NCBI RefSeq assembly: GCF_950295315.1
Contig: NC_080172.1
Location: forward strand, 80,867,118 to 80,931,117
Direction of reading: 5' to 3'
DNA: 64,000 bases
Source: Erinaceus europaeus
Taxonomy: Eukaryota; Chordata; Mammalia; Eulipotyphla; Erinaceidae
Shown here one piece after another: positions 32,170 to 42,867 of this stretch. The translations under genes were made by a program, and so were the position numbers. Each line of letters opens with the position of its first letter. Within the stretch, counting starts at the first letter, position 1. The notes under the pieces are model-generated. The model saw only the letters and a list, made by a program, of their open reading frames with translations. It was not told the origin of the DNA and ran no database searches.

Positions 32170-32300
32170 CTGATGTCTCACCATTCTGGACTGATTTTTT
32201 CAGATAGTAGAGAGACAGACAGACAGACACACACACACACACAAAACACCAGAGCTTCTCTGAGTGTTCTGGGAGCCAGGCTCAAACCTGGCTCACATTA
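32170..32300 (-). mobile_element. Possible degraded SINE with (CA)n
   Basis: AGAGAGACAGACAGACAGAC passes into a CA run, then CCAGAGCTTCTCTGAGTG and CAGGCTCAAACCTGGCTC, a B-box-like word in antisense. No clear head. The GACA/CA patch is a microsatellite. Confidence 0.3.
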
Positions 32301-32598
32301 ATGACAAATATATTTTTCTTTCTATGTGTCTAATTTGTGGTCTTTGACATTTGAGAAATTTCCAATACTTGATTACTATGACACAATTTTGCACTAATAT
32401 ATATATATGAAATCTAGTTTCCTTTGAAACTGAATAATGTTCCCTTCCCATGTATTTGATAATAATTTCTCATGTTTTTCTCTTCATTTGATAATCTAAA
32501 GACTGCCTATATCAGGGATGAGATCATCTGGCCCACAGGCATACATGGCCTACAAAATCATTAGTTCTGGCCTTGCCAAAGCATTCACAGTTGGGACT

Positions 32599-32893
32599 AA
32601 AAATTCAGTAAATCGGGAGTTGGGTGGTAGCGCAGCAGGTTAAGCGCACATGGCACAAAGCACAAGGACCAGCATAAGGATCCTGGTTCGAGCCCCAGGA
32701 TCCCCACCTGTAGGGCAGTTGCTTCACAGGCGGTGAAGCAGGTCTACAGGTGTCTGTCTTTCTCTCCCCATCTCTGTCTTCCCCTCCTCTCTCCATTTCT
32801 CTCTATCCTATCCAGCAATAACAATAATAACAACTACAATAAAACAACAAGGATAACAAAAGGGAATAAATAAATATTTAAAAAATTCAGTAA
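32599..32893 (+). mobile_element. SINE type A, short form, with 13-bp TSD
   Basis: Flanked by AAAAATTCAGTAA at 32599-32611 and 32881-32893. Head GGGTGGTAGCGCAGCAGG and TTAAGCGCACATGGCAC, intact B box GGTTCGAGCCC, body, CT-rich segment, AATAACAATAAT linker and AATAAATAAATATTT tail. Like the 9160 copy it lacks the CCTGGAGG module and shares the AGTTGGGCGGTAG/GGTAGCGCAGCAGG head variants, so the two may be one young subfamily. Confidence 0.93.
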
Positions 32894-32894
32894 G

Positions 32895-34375
32895 TCTAGG
32901 AATTTTTTCATAGTAACATTAAGTGATAATTTTTAAGTTGGCAATTTTGTATAACCTTTGCATGATGTTATAAATAACCAAATGGGTGCAAGATTCAACT
33001 TTGAATATGGACCTTGCTATATTAATGGAAGCTTTGGTAATGTGGCCTTTTTTACTCTTTCTTTGTCTCCAAATATTAATAATAATGATAATAAATTATT
33101 ACGCAAATAGCCCTTGGCAAGACAAAAATTCCTTCTCACTGTTGGTATGCAAACAGCAAAGTCTAAATATAATAGCACAGTATATTTTTAATTTAGGACA
33201 AAGATATTTCCTCTTGTCTAGACCATCTTGTTGATCAGTACCACCATTATTGTGATAATTTATAAGAGCTAATATAAATTCAATGGAACAGAATTCAATT
33301 TTTTAAAATGTCATTTATCATCCTGAAGGAGTTTGCATGTAACATTACATTTCTCACTTCTGTAAGTCTTGGAAAGACATGATATTTTCCTGGTTTCGTC
33401 AGCAGTGAAAATGTCTTCACACAAGCTTGTAGATGATGACATTATAGTGAAAGCTCTCCAAACACTAATTGGAATTTTTTTAAAAAGAAAGATCTTGACA
33501 ATACTTCTCTGCATTATAGTTGTTTCATCACCTTAGACACTTTATTATCACTCAATATATACACATATGCTAATGGAAAATTATTTAGATTTGCTGTGTA
33601 TTACAGAATGAAGATATTTCTCTTTTCATCTTGATGAATTATTTTTGGAACACTAACAACTTGTGGTATTGAATTATAATTTTATACAACTCTTAGTGTG
33701 TGAAAACAATAAACAATATGGGAGCTCCATTTATTTAAAATAAAATCTTCAAGGAATTTCCTCTAAAGAAAAAAGTGAAATTCATAGATTTCTTCATAAA
33801 CTTTCCATTAAGAGAAAAATAATCTTCATTCATTTTAGTTTTTATATAATTTATTAAAAGATCAATACTACCCATGTTATTGAATGCTTAGTAAAAATTA
33901 GTAGAACATTAATTAGATATCAATGATAATTTGATGATTAATGAAGGCTATCAAAAGATGCATACAGTGCATTTTGATGTTTAAGACAAAAAAATGAGAA
34001 GAAACAACAGAGCTATAAGTAATTTGGAATTCTTTAAAGATTCAGTAAACTGCCTTTGATTAGTTCTCTCCTTGTAAATCCTGAGTCATATCTTTTTATT
34101 CTTGAAAAATTGAAAACAACAAAAAAGAAAGCCTCCATTTTCACTTGATTTTTAACGTAAATGTTATATTAAATATTAGACAGTAAATACTTATACAATT
34201 AAATATTAGTTACATACAGTATAGTATAAATATTAACACAGACAATACCTTTTGCCTTATTACCTTCTTTGTAGCTTTAGATTCAATTCTCACTTCAGTA
34301 AATCCTTTTCTTCAGATTAGTTTAGTATGGGTGCATTATGGGTAGAGACACTACAAAGGAAATATGTTCTTATCA
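32895..34375. other. Single-copy AT-rich DNA, no gene seen
   Basis: About 1.5 kb with no recognised repeat. Frames of 82 and 67 codons are present, but neither resembles a protein I know. Very AT-rich towards 33.7-34.2 kb. Confidence 0.5.
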
Positions 34376-34379
34376 GAAA

Positions 34380-34760
34380 TTGCATATAGATCTATCCAAA
34401 GATATCTGTGCATATCTGTGTTCATAGCAACACTTTCTGTGGTATCCCAAGCCTAGAAGCAACCCAGATACCCAACAACAAATGAGTAGTTAAGAAAGTT
34501 GTGGTACATATACACCGTAGAATACTACTTAGTTGTAAGAAGTGATGATATATTCTGCTTTTCTATATCTTTAATGGAACTGGAATGAATCATGTTAAAT
34601 GAGATAAGCCTGAAGGAGAAGCATAAATACTGGATGCTCCCATTTATGGGTGGCACTTGAAAAGCAAGACCAGAAAAGGGAAGCACAGTGTAAAACATGG
34701 ACTGGGTGCGGTGTTATACAGCAATGCAAAGGACTCTGGAGTTAGTGGAGAATTTGTATA
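34380..34760 (+). mobile_element. L1 ORF2 3' end and 3' UTR
   Basis: CCCAAGCCTAGAAGCAACCC, AGATACCCAACAACAAATGA and GTGGTACATATACACCG are the conserved sense L1 ORF2 C-terminal region. ATTATACAGCAATGCAAAGG-like 3' UTR sequence follows near 34715. It is decayed, with no frame. It ends in a (TA)n run. Confidence 0.7.
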
Positions 34761-34761
34761 T

Positions 34762-34763
<2 letters not shown>

Positions 34764-34810
<47 letters not shown>

Positions 34811-34812
34811 TA
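34764..34812. repeat. (TA)n microsatellite
   Basis: About 23 TA units with one C interruption near the end, at the 3' side of an L1 fragment. The Tyr/Ile-rich frames are trivial. Confidence 0.97.
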
Positions 34813-34944
34813 TTATCTCTTTATATTTTTTACCCAGATTAATAATCTTTTTAAAATTAGTGACCTAGTAGTGATTTACAAAATTATAAAGTAATAGGGT
34901 TATAATTCCACACTCTCCCTAGATTAATATCTCATCTCCCTCCT

Positions 34945-35765
34945 GTTCATTCATTTGTATGTCTTTGCATTCCTAAATGAAAACAGTATTCTTATCAATG
35001 TATAGGGTTACTACTCTAATTATGGGATAAGTTATGTCAGGCTTATACTTTCTACTTATGTGACTCAAGTTTTGTAACCTGGTAATAGCAGTGTGTTGTA
35101 GAAATAGACCCAAATTTTTATTATTGACTGAATCAAATTAATATTTCCATATACCAGAAGTTGAGAGGGCATTTGGGAATCAGTGCCTAATTATATGGAA
35201 AGATTTCAGTTGGCGGTGATAATGGTGTGCAGACACCTATCATGGGAGAAAAGAAACTTTATTCATGTGGCAACAACTATCTAAAGTTCTTTGAATATTA
35301 ACAGATATATATTTAATATATTTAATCCAAATATACTGGAAGTTTTCCATTAAATGATTACTATATGGAGGACATATAGATGAAAAACAATTCCTCAAGC
35401 TTATAGGGTAACATATATATGATAGTATTTTAAACTTGTTTAATGAATAAAATGGAAGTTTATTCTTTGCATCTCTGAAAACCAACCAACCAGTGGAAGC
35501 TTTGTGATTTCCAAGTTAGCTTACTCTAATGACTAAATTTTTAATGCTGACAATAACTTTTACTTTCTACTACACCATAAACAACACTTCAGGGAGGATA
35601 TTACTCATTCTGTCTCTGTAACTAAAGCAAATCAAGGATTTCTCAAGTATCCTAAAAGGAGTTCAGCAGGACTGGGGTGTTTAACACAGCAGTAGCACAC
35701 AGAACTTATATGCCTAAAGTGCCAGATGTTCCAGCACTATAAGACACTAGAATAGAGTAGTGCTT
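34945..35765. other. Mostly single-copy DNA
   Basis: AT-rich. The first 100 bases (from about 34845) faintly resemble an antisense L1 3' terminus (AGTGATTTACAAAATTATAA, ATTCCACACTCTCCC). A faint sense L1-tail pattern (GGTGTGCAGACACCTATCAT, CATGTGGCAACAACTATC) appears near 35225-35285. Nothing coding is recognised. Confidence 0.4.
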
Positions 35766-35775
35766 TGGTCAGTCT

Positions 35776-35777
35776 CT

Positions 35778-35817
<40 letters not shown>

Positions 35818-35818
35818 G
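35776..35818. repeat. (CT)n microsatellite
   Basis: About 20 CT units with a few interruptions, followed by AAACAAACAAAC about 10 bp later. Confidence 0.95.
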
Positions 35819-35888
35819 GAAATTAAACAAACAAACACACATGTTAAAAATAATATACATTCTGGTTCTTTTTATAATTTTTTGAATG

Positions 35889-36200
35889 ATTATTTATTCC
35901 CTTTTGTTGCCCCTGTTGTTTTATTGTTGTAGTTGTTGTTGTTGCTGATGTCGTCATTGTTGGATAGGACAGAAAGAAATGGAGAGAGGAGGGGAAGACA
36001 GAGAGGGGGCGAGAAAGATAGACACCTGCAGACCTGCTTCACTACTTGTGAAGCAACGCCCCTGCAGGTGGGGAGCCGGGGACTCGAGCCAGGATCTTTA
36101 CTCCTGGGGAGCCGGGGGGCTCGAGCCAAGATCTTTAAGCCTGTCCTTGCGTTTCGAGCCATGTGCGCTTAGCCAACTGTGCTACCGCCCGACTCCCACG
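35889..36200 (-). mobile_element. SINE type A with duplicated B-box segment
   Basis: Antisense short-form copy: GTTGCCCCTGTTGTTTTATT linker, GGATAGGACAGAAAGAAATG, CACCTGCAGACCTGCTTCAC, CTGCAGGTGGGGAGCC and the head TGTGCTACCGCCCGACTCCC. A block of about 36 bp spanning the B box is tandemly repeated: 36070-36105 and 36106-36142, each with GGGGAGCCGGGG, CTCGAGCC and GATCTTTA. The copies differ at a few sites, so the duplication is not brand-new. Confidence 0.92.
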
Positions 36201-36269
36201 TCACAATATTTTTCACAAAAAGATTGGTTTTTGTATTTCAAGTGCATAAATTGAACATTGAAGGAGCTT

Positions 36270-36566
36270 AAAATCAAATTTTAGGACTGGCTAAGGATCC
36301 CGGTTCAAGCCCCCGGCTCCCCACCTGCAGGGGAATCGCTTCACAGGCGGTGAAGCAGTTCTGCAGGTGTCTTTCTCTCCCCGTCTCGGTCTTCCCCTCC
36401 TCTCTCCATTTCTCTCTATCTTATCCAACAACGACGACATCAATAACAACAATAACTACTACAACAACAATAAAAAGATAAAAAGACAACAAGGGCAACA
36501 AAAAGGGAAAATAAATAAAATTTTTTAAAAATTAAAAAAAAATCCCCCCCAAAAATTAAATTTTAG
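36270..36566 (+). mobile_element. SINE type A, 5' truncated, with 15-bp TSD
   Basis: Flanked by AAAATCAAATTTTAG (36270-36284) and AAAATTAAATTTTAG (36552-36566). The insert starts just upstream of the B box (GGTTCAAGCCC) and lacks the A-box half. It continues with the body, CT-rich segment, an AAC/AAT linker and an AATAAAATTTTTT tail. A SINE with its own TSD but no 5' head shows incomplete reverse transcription. Confidence 0.92.
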
Positions 36567-36701
36567 AAACAAAAGGTTAATTGTCAAACATGAGTAAAGT
36601 TTCCAGAGAATACTCAGAAAGGTAATATATTATGTAATCCAAAATGCTGATCAAGATAACTTATGGTGAATAAAATAAGTTTAGTTAGTAATCATTTTAA
36701 G

Positions 36702-36972
36702 TATTTATTTATTTATTTACTTTTTTGTTTCCATTGTTGTAGTTATTATTGTTGTTGATGTCATAGTTGTTGGATAGGACAGAGAGAAATGGAGAGAGGA
36801 AGGGAAGACAGAGAGGGGAAGAGAAAGATAGATACCTGCAGACCTGCTTCACCGCCTGTGAAGCCACTCCCCTGCAGGTGGGGAGCCAGGGCCTCTAACC
36901 AGGATCCTTACACAGGTCCTTGTGCTTTGTGCCACGTGCGCTTAACCCACTGTGCTACCACCTGATTCCCTA
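36702..36972 (-). mobile_element. SINE type A, short form
   Basis: Antisense: ATTTATTTATTTACTTTTTT tail, GTTGTAGTTATTATTGTTG linker, GGATAGGACAGAGAGAAATG, CTGCAGACCTGCTTCACC, GGGGAGCCAGGGCCTC, B box drifted to CTCTAACCAGG, and the head TGCGCTTAACCCACTGTGC, TACCACCTG. Near-complete. Confidence 0.92.
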
Positions 36973-36974
36973 AT

Positions 36975-37645
36975 TTGTAATCTTATTTGACCAACTCATT
37001 GACCATTTCCTTACCTGCAAAGAAAATACAAAAGAGATGTTCACTTAGAATAGATAAGATTTACACTATAATTCAGATGTAATAATTAAAGTATATAAGT
37101 GAAAAAGTATATAAGTAAATAAAATTAAAGTATATAAGTAATATAAGTAAATAAAATTAGATACAAAGGTAAAAATGTCCATGCTAATAATGTCTCTGGA
37201 AGAATTCTATTTCAGTGTTTTGTTCTTTTACCTGCTTGAAAAAAACAAAATTAGCACAACTACATTTTGTGTTCCTCAAGTGATAATATTATTACACCCT
37301 TTTTGAGATACAAATGCATTGCAGTGTACTTCGTATCATCAGTGCATGATAAATAGTGGTATAAAGTGGGTCACTGAATAACATCTTTCCATTACAAGAC
37401 TGATGAGAAATAAAATCTTTACTTATTATGGATGCTTTGGTTTCCTTACACATTATTTTGTTTAAAGTCACACATTCCAAGAGCTTGTCAATGACTTTAA
37501 ATTAGGATCTTCTGTATATCTCTTATAGGAAAAACATATCCACTATTTTTGCCCAGTTTAAAAATATATGATTTTAGTTGTTTAGTTCATTTACATTTAA
37601 TTTAATTATTTATATGTTGAGCTTAAGACTACCATTGCAATTTGT
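36975..37645. other. Single-copy AT-rich DNA
   Basis: About 670 bp. A 17-28 bp unit around AATTAAAGTATATAAGT occurs about three times near 37085-37145, a small degenerate tandem repeat. Otherwise nothing is recognised. Confidence 0.45.
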
Positions 37646-37662
37646 TCTGTCTCCTCTTTTTT

Positions 37663-39008
37663 TTTTAATTTTTTATTTAAGAAAGGATTAATGAACAAAA
37701 ACATAAGGTAGGAGGGGTACAACTCCACACAATTCCCACCACCCAATCTCCATAACCCACCCCCTCCCATGGTAGCTTTCCCATTCTCTAGCCCTCTGGG
37801 AGCATGGACCCAGGGTCGTTGAGAGTTGCAGAAGGTAGAAGGTCTGGCTTCTGTAATTGCTTCCCCGCTGAACATGGGCGTTGACTGGTCGGTCCATACT
37901 CCCAGTCTGCCTCTCTCTTTCCCTAGTAAGGTGTGTCTCTGGGATAGCTGAGCTCCAGGATACATTGGTGGGGTCTTCAATCCAGGGAAGCCTAGCCAGC
38001 ATCCTGGTGGCATCTGGAACCTGGTGACTGAAAAGAGAGTTAACATACAAAGCCAAACAATTTGTTGAGCAATCATGGATCCCAAGCTTGGAATAGTGGA
38101 GAGGAAGTGTTAGGGAGGTACTCACTGCAAACTCTAGTGTACTTCTGCTTTCATGTATATATTTTGCAGTAGTTTATGGGTACGTGTGCACATAAGCTCT
38201 CTCTCACAGAAACTGGTGTATATGTAGGTTATGGGACTTTGTTAGAAAGTGAACTACCTGAGATGAAATTAGAGTGTACTATAAAAGGAAAGGTCTCACC
38301 CAAGTAATGAAGCTGAAGGGTTGTCATTCCACACATGAAGTCTCTGGACACAGTCTGAGGTGAAGCATGTTGAGGTGGCAATCGTTACGTTGGTTAGGTT
38401 GTGATCGGTGGATGCAATATTATTTGGTTTGGATTGGGAGATGCATACGGGAAAGTGGGCCCTATCCAAGGGTTCCAGGACTGGGGGAAGTAGGGGCTCT
38501 ATATTGGAGATGTGAGGTTCCTGCTGTCTTAGGGTTCAAAAAGACAGTGGATAGTTAATGTTATCATCACATTATTTGTTAATTGGGTTAACTTTGAAAA
38601 GTCCTTTTGTTATGGTTTGCTGTACAGTATCCAGTATCTTATATATAGATGTGCTATTGGATGCTTCTAATCTGCTTGGTCTAGGCTTTTGAGAGAGTCC
38701 ACATATCAAATACACAGCCTATATATTAAAAAGATTCAGTTTGTGTTTTGAGAAACTTTGAGACATACAATTGATTTTCTCCCTCTCATATTAATTAACT
38801 ACTGATTTATATGTCTACATTTTGCTAGGAGTGTACATAAACACCATTCCCACCACCAAAGGACTGTGACCCATCCCTCCCGCCCACTCCAACCCCCCAC
38901 TGGCCCAGGAAGCTGCATGTCTACCTCTTACCACTGGGTTTTTACTTTGGTGTCCTACTTACAATTTGATCAGGTCCTGCTTTTAGTTTCCCTTTCAGAT
39001 CTTCTTAG
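37663..39008 (-). other. L1 3' UTR, short form
   Basis: It joins directly to the ORF2 stop at 39009 and ends in a T run on the plus strand (A tail) at 37661-37676. It keeps the 3'-terminal part (GGTGGTGGGAATTGTGTGG in sense) and the ORF2-proximal part but lacks the segment of about 900 bp found in the long-form copies. The junction is near 38080-38130. Two overlapping sense frames (37606-38085 and 37688-38125, 159 and 145 codons) are open. The nearly identical copy at 23095-23697 shares both. Confidence 0.85.
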
Positions 39009-42000
39009 TCAACTTCTGTTGATGAGTGGGATCATCCCATACTCATCTTTATCTTTCTGACTTAGCTCACTTAACATAATTCCTTCTAGCTCTGTCCAAG
39101 ATGGGTCAGAGAAGGTGGGTTCATTGTTCTTGATAGCTGCATAGTATTCCATTGTGTATATATACCACAGCTTTCTCAGCCACTCATCTGTTGTTGGGCA
39201 CCTGGGTTGCTTCCAGGTTTTAGCTATTATGAATTGTGCTGCTATGAACATAGGAGTACACACCTCTTTTTGGTTGGGTGTTATGAAGTCCTTGGGGTAT
39301 AACCCCAGGAGAGGAATTACTGGATCATATGGAAGGTCCATGTCTAGCCTTCTGAGAGTTTTCCAGACTGCTCTCCACAGAGGCTGTACCAATTTACATT
39401 CCCACCAGCAATGTAAAAGGGTTCCTCTGTCCCCACACCTCTCCATCATTTGTTGCTGCTGTCCTTTTTGATGTATGCCATTCTTACAGGAGTGAGGTGG
39501 TATCTTAGTGTTGTCTTAATTTGCATTTCTCTGACAATCAGTGACCTAGAGCAGTTTTTCATATGTTTGTTAGACTTTTGGATCTCCTTTGAGGTGAATG
39601 TTTTGTTCATATCATCTGCCCATTTTTGGATGGGGTCATTTGCTTTTTTGGTGCTAAGTTTGCTGACCTCTATATATATTTTGGTGATTAGTTTCTTGTT
39701 TGATGTCTGGCATGTGAAGATCTTCTCCCATTCTGTGAGGGTTCTCTTTGTTTGTTTAATATTTTCTTTGGCTGTGCAGAAGCTCTTCAATTTGATGTAG
39801 TTCCATTGGTTTGTTTCTGCTTTAGTCTTCCTTGCAATTGGGTTTGATTCATCAAAGATGTCCTTGAGGTGTAGGTGGGAAGTGTTTTACCAATGTTTTC
39901 TTCTAAGTATTTGATTGTTTCTGGTCTGACATCTAGGTCTTTGATCCATTTGGAGTTGATTTTTGTTTCTGGTGAGATAAAGTGGTTCAATTTCATTCTT
40001 CTGCATGTTTCAACCCAGTTTTCCCAGCACCATTTATTGAAGAGAGCCTCCTTTTTCCATTTAATCCTTTGGGCCCCCTTATCAAAGATTAGATGCCCAT
40101 AGGTGTTGGGATTTACTTCTGGTCTTTCAATTCTGTTCCACTGGTCTGTGTGCCTATTTTTGTTCCAGTACCATACTGTTTTGATCATGATGGCTTTATA
40201 ATATAGTTTAAGGTCTGGGAGTGTGATGCCTCCATTTCTGTTTCTTTTCCTTAAGATGGTTTTGGCAATTCTAGGTGTTTTCATGTTCCAGATAAATGAT
40301 TGTAGTGTTTTTTCTATTCTCTTAAAGAAGCTTGGTGGAACTTTGATGGGTATTGCATTAAATTTGTATATGGCTCTGGGGAGAATAGTCATTTTGATGA
40401 TATTTATTCTTCCAATCCATGAGCAAGTTATATCTTTCCATTTCTTGGTATCAGTTTCTATTTCCTTGAGTAGCGACTCATAGTTTTCAGTATACAAGTC
40501 TTTCACTTCTTTGGTCAACTTTATTCCTAGGTATTTGATTGATTTTGCTGAAACAGTAAATGGGAGTGATTTCTGGATGTCTTCTTCTTCAGATTTAGTG
40601 TTTGCATAAAGAAATGCCACTGATTTTTGTACATTGATTTTGTAGCCTGATACCTTGCTATATTGCCTAATAACTTCCAGTAATTATCTACTGGATTCTT
40701 TAGGTCTTTCTATGTATACTATCATATCATCTGCAAATAGTGAGAGCTTGACTTCTTTCCTTCCAATCTGTATTCCTTTGATTTCTTTCTCTTGCCTGAT
40801 TGCTATGGCAAGAACTTCCAATACTATGTTGAAGAGTAACGGTGACAGTGGACAGCCCTGTCTAGTCCCTGATCTGAGGGGGAATGCTTTCAGCTTCTGT
40901 CCATTGAGTATGATGTTGGCTGTAGGTTTGCTATATATTGACTCCACTATCTTGAGGAATTTCCCATCTATTCCCATTTTTTGTAGAGTTAGAGCATGAA
41001 TGGGTGTTGGATTTTGTCAAAGGCTTTCTCTGCATCTATTGAGATAATCATGTGGTTTTTGGCTTTGCTTTTATTGATGTGGTGAATGACATTGATTGAA
41101 TTACGGATGTTGAACCAGCCTTGCATTCCTGGGATGAATCCCACTTGGTCATGATGAACAATCTTTTTGATGTGTTGCTGTATCCGGTTGGCCAAGATCT
41201 TGTTTAATATTTTGGCATCTATGTTCATCAGAGATATTGGTCTGTAGTTTTCCTTTTTTGTTCTGTCCCTATCTGCTTTTGGTATCAAGGTTCCTGTTTC
41301 TTCAATCTTATGGAAAAGCTTAAGAAGTATGGGTATTAACTGTTTCCTGAAATTTTTGTAGAATTCGTTTGTGAAGCCATCTGGTCCAGGACTTTTGTTG
41401 TTGGGGAGATTCTTAATAATGGTTTCAATTTCTTTGTCTGTGATTGGTGCATTTAGATTTTGTAGTTCTTCTTGGTTCAGTTTTGTAAGTGCATAGGTTT
41501 CTAGGAATTGTTCCATTTCTTCCAGATTCTCTAGCTTGTTCTTTATAGAAGTTATATATATATATTATATTTATATTATATATATAAATTAAATTATATA
41601 TATTATATATATATATATAAGTTATATTTATATAGTTCTTTATAGAAGTTTCTCAGTATTCTCTGGATTTCTGTGTTGTCAGTTGTGATATCTCCTGCAT
41701 CGTTTACAATTCTATTAATTTGAGTCTTCTCTCTTTTTTGTTTGGTGAGTCTGGCTAGGGGTTTGTCAATTTTGTTTAATCTTTCAAAGAACCAACATTT
41801 GGCTTCATTGATCTTTTGTATGGTTATTTTATTTTCAATGTTGTTTATTTCTGCTCTAACTTTAGTGATTTCTGACCTTCTGGTTGCTTTACGGTTCCTT
41901 TGTTCCTCTTTAAGTCCTTGAGGTGTGCAGTAAGGTCATTCATTTGAGCTTCTTCTTGGTGTTTAATATGTGATTGTATGGCTATACGTTTCCCTCTCAG

Positions 42001-42867
42001 TACTGCTTTAGCTGTGTCCCAAATATTTTGATAGGTTTTGTCTTCATTTTCATTAGTTTCCAGGAACATTTGAATTTCCTGTTTGAGTGAGTCTCTCACC
42101 CAGTGGTTCTTAAGGAGCATGTTGTTTAGTTTCCAAATTCTGTGTCTTTTAATAATTTTTCGTTTGTTGTTAAATGTTAGTTTTACTCCACTGTGGTCTG
42201 AGAAGATACTTGGGATTATTTCAATGCTCTTGAATTTATTGATACTGTCTTTGTGGCCTAACATGTGGTCTATCCTTGAGTATGTGTTATGTGGATTTGA
42301 AAAGAAGGTGTATTCCTGTTTTTTGGGGTGAAGGACACTGAAAATGTCCAAGAGGTCTAGTGTGTCGATCTCTTCATTCAATTCTCTTGTATCTTTATTG
42401 GTTCTCTGCTTTGTTGATCTGTCTAAGTGTGAGAGTGGGGTATTGAAGTCTCCCACTATTATTGTATTACTATTGATGTATTTTTGAAATTCTTTCAGTA
42501 GATGATTAATGTATTTAGATGGTCCCTTGTTGGGTGCATAGATGTTAATAATTGTTAAGTCTTCTTGGCTGATTGATCCTCTAATCATTATGTAATGTCC
42601 TTGCCTATCTTTGATTACTTTATTTAATTTAAAATCTATTGTGTCTGAGATGAGAATGGCTGTTCCTGCCCTTTTTTGTGGTCCATTAGACTGTATAATA
42701 GTTTTCCATCCTTTCACTTTAAGTCTTTGTTTATCTTGTTGTGACAGATGGGATTCTTGCAAGCAGCATATGGTTGGGTTATGTTTTCTGATCCATCCCC
42801 CCACCCTGTGCCTTTTGATGGGTGAGTTTAAGCCATTGACATTTATTGATATTATGGATTTAATGTA
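39009..42867 (-). pseudogene. L1 ORF2 (endonuclease-reverse transcriptase), broken
   Basis: ORF2p nicks target DNA and reverse-transcribes the L1 RNA. The endonuclease part (42867-41845) is open and keeps the QESHL, GDFN, SRIDH and SDHS motifs, with NVNGLN upstream. RT pieces follow at 41516-40989 ([12 protein letters not shown], motif A), 40977-40684 ([12 protein letters not shown] motif B and FADD motif C) and 40620-39787 ([18 protein letters not shown]). The C-terminal pieces are at 39790-39446 and 39449-39009. Damage includes an early TAA, a 97-bp TA-rich insertion near 41540-41650, an in-frame loss of about 12 residues before LIPKADRD, several frameshifts, and a TGA in place of the first Cys of the C-terminal Cys motif. 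Confidence 0.93.
41538..41650. repeat. TA-rich insertion between 16-bp direct repeats
   Basis: GTTCTTTATAGAAGTT occurs at 41538-41553 and again at 41635-41650. Between them are about 80 bases of TATA/AATT-rich sequence unlike L1. The added 97 bp is not a multiple of three, so it shifts ORF2. The flanking repeats resemble a target duplication or a slippage-driven expansion. Confidence 0.9.
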
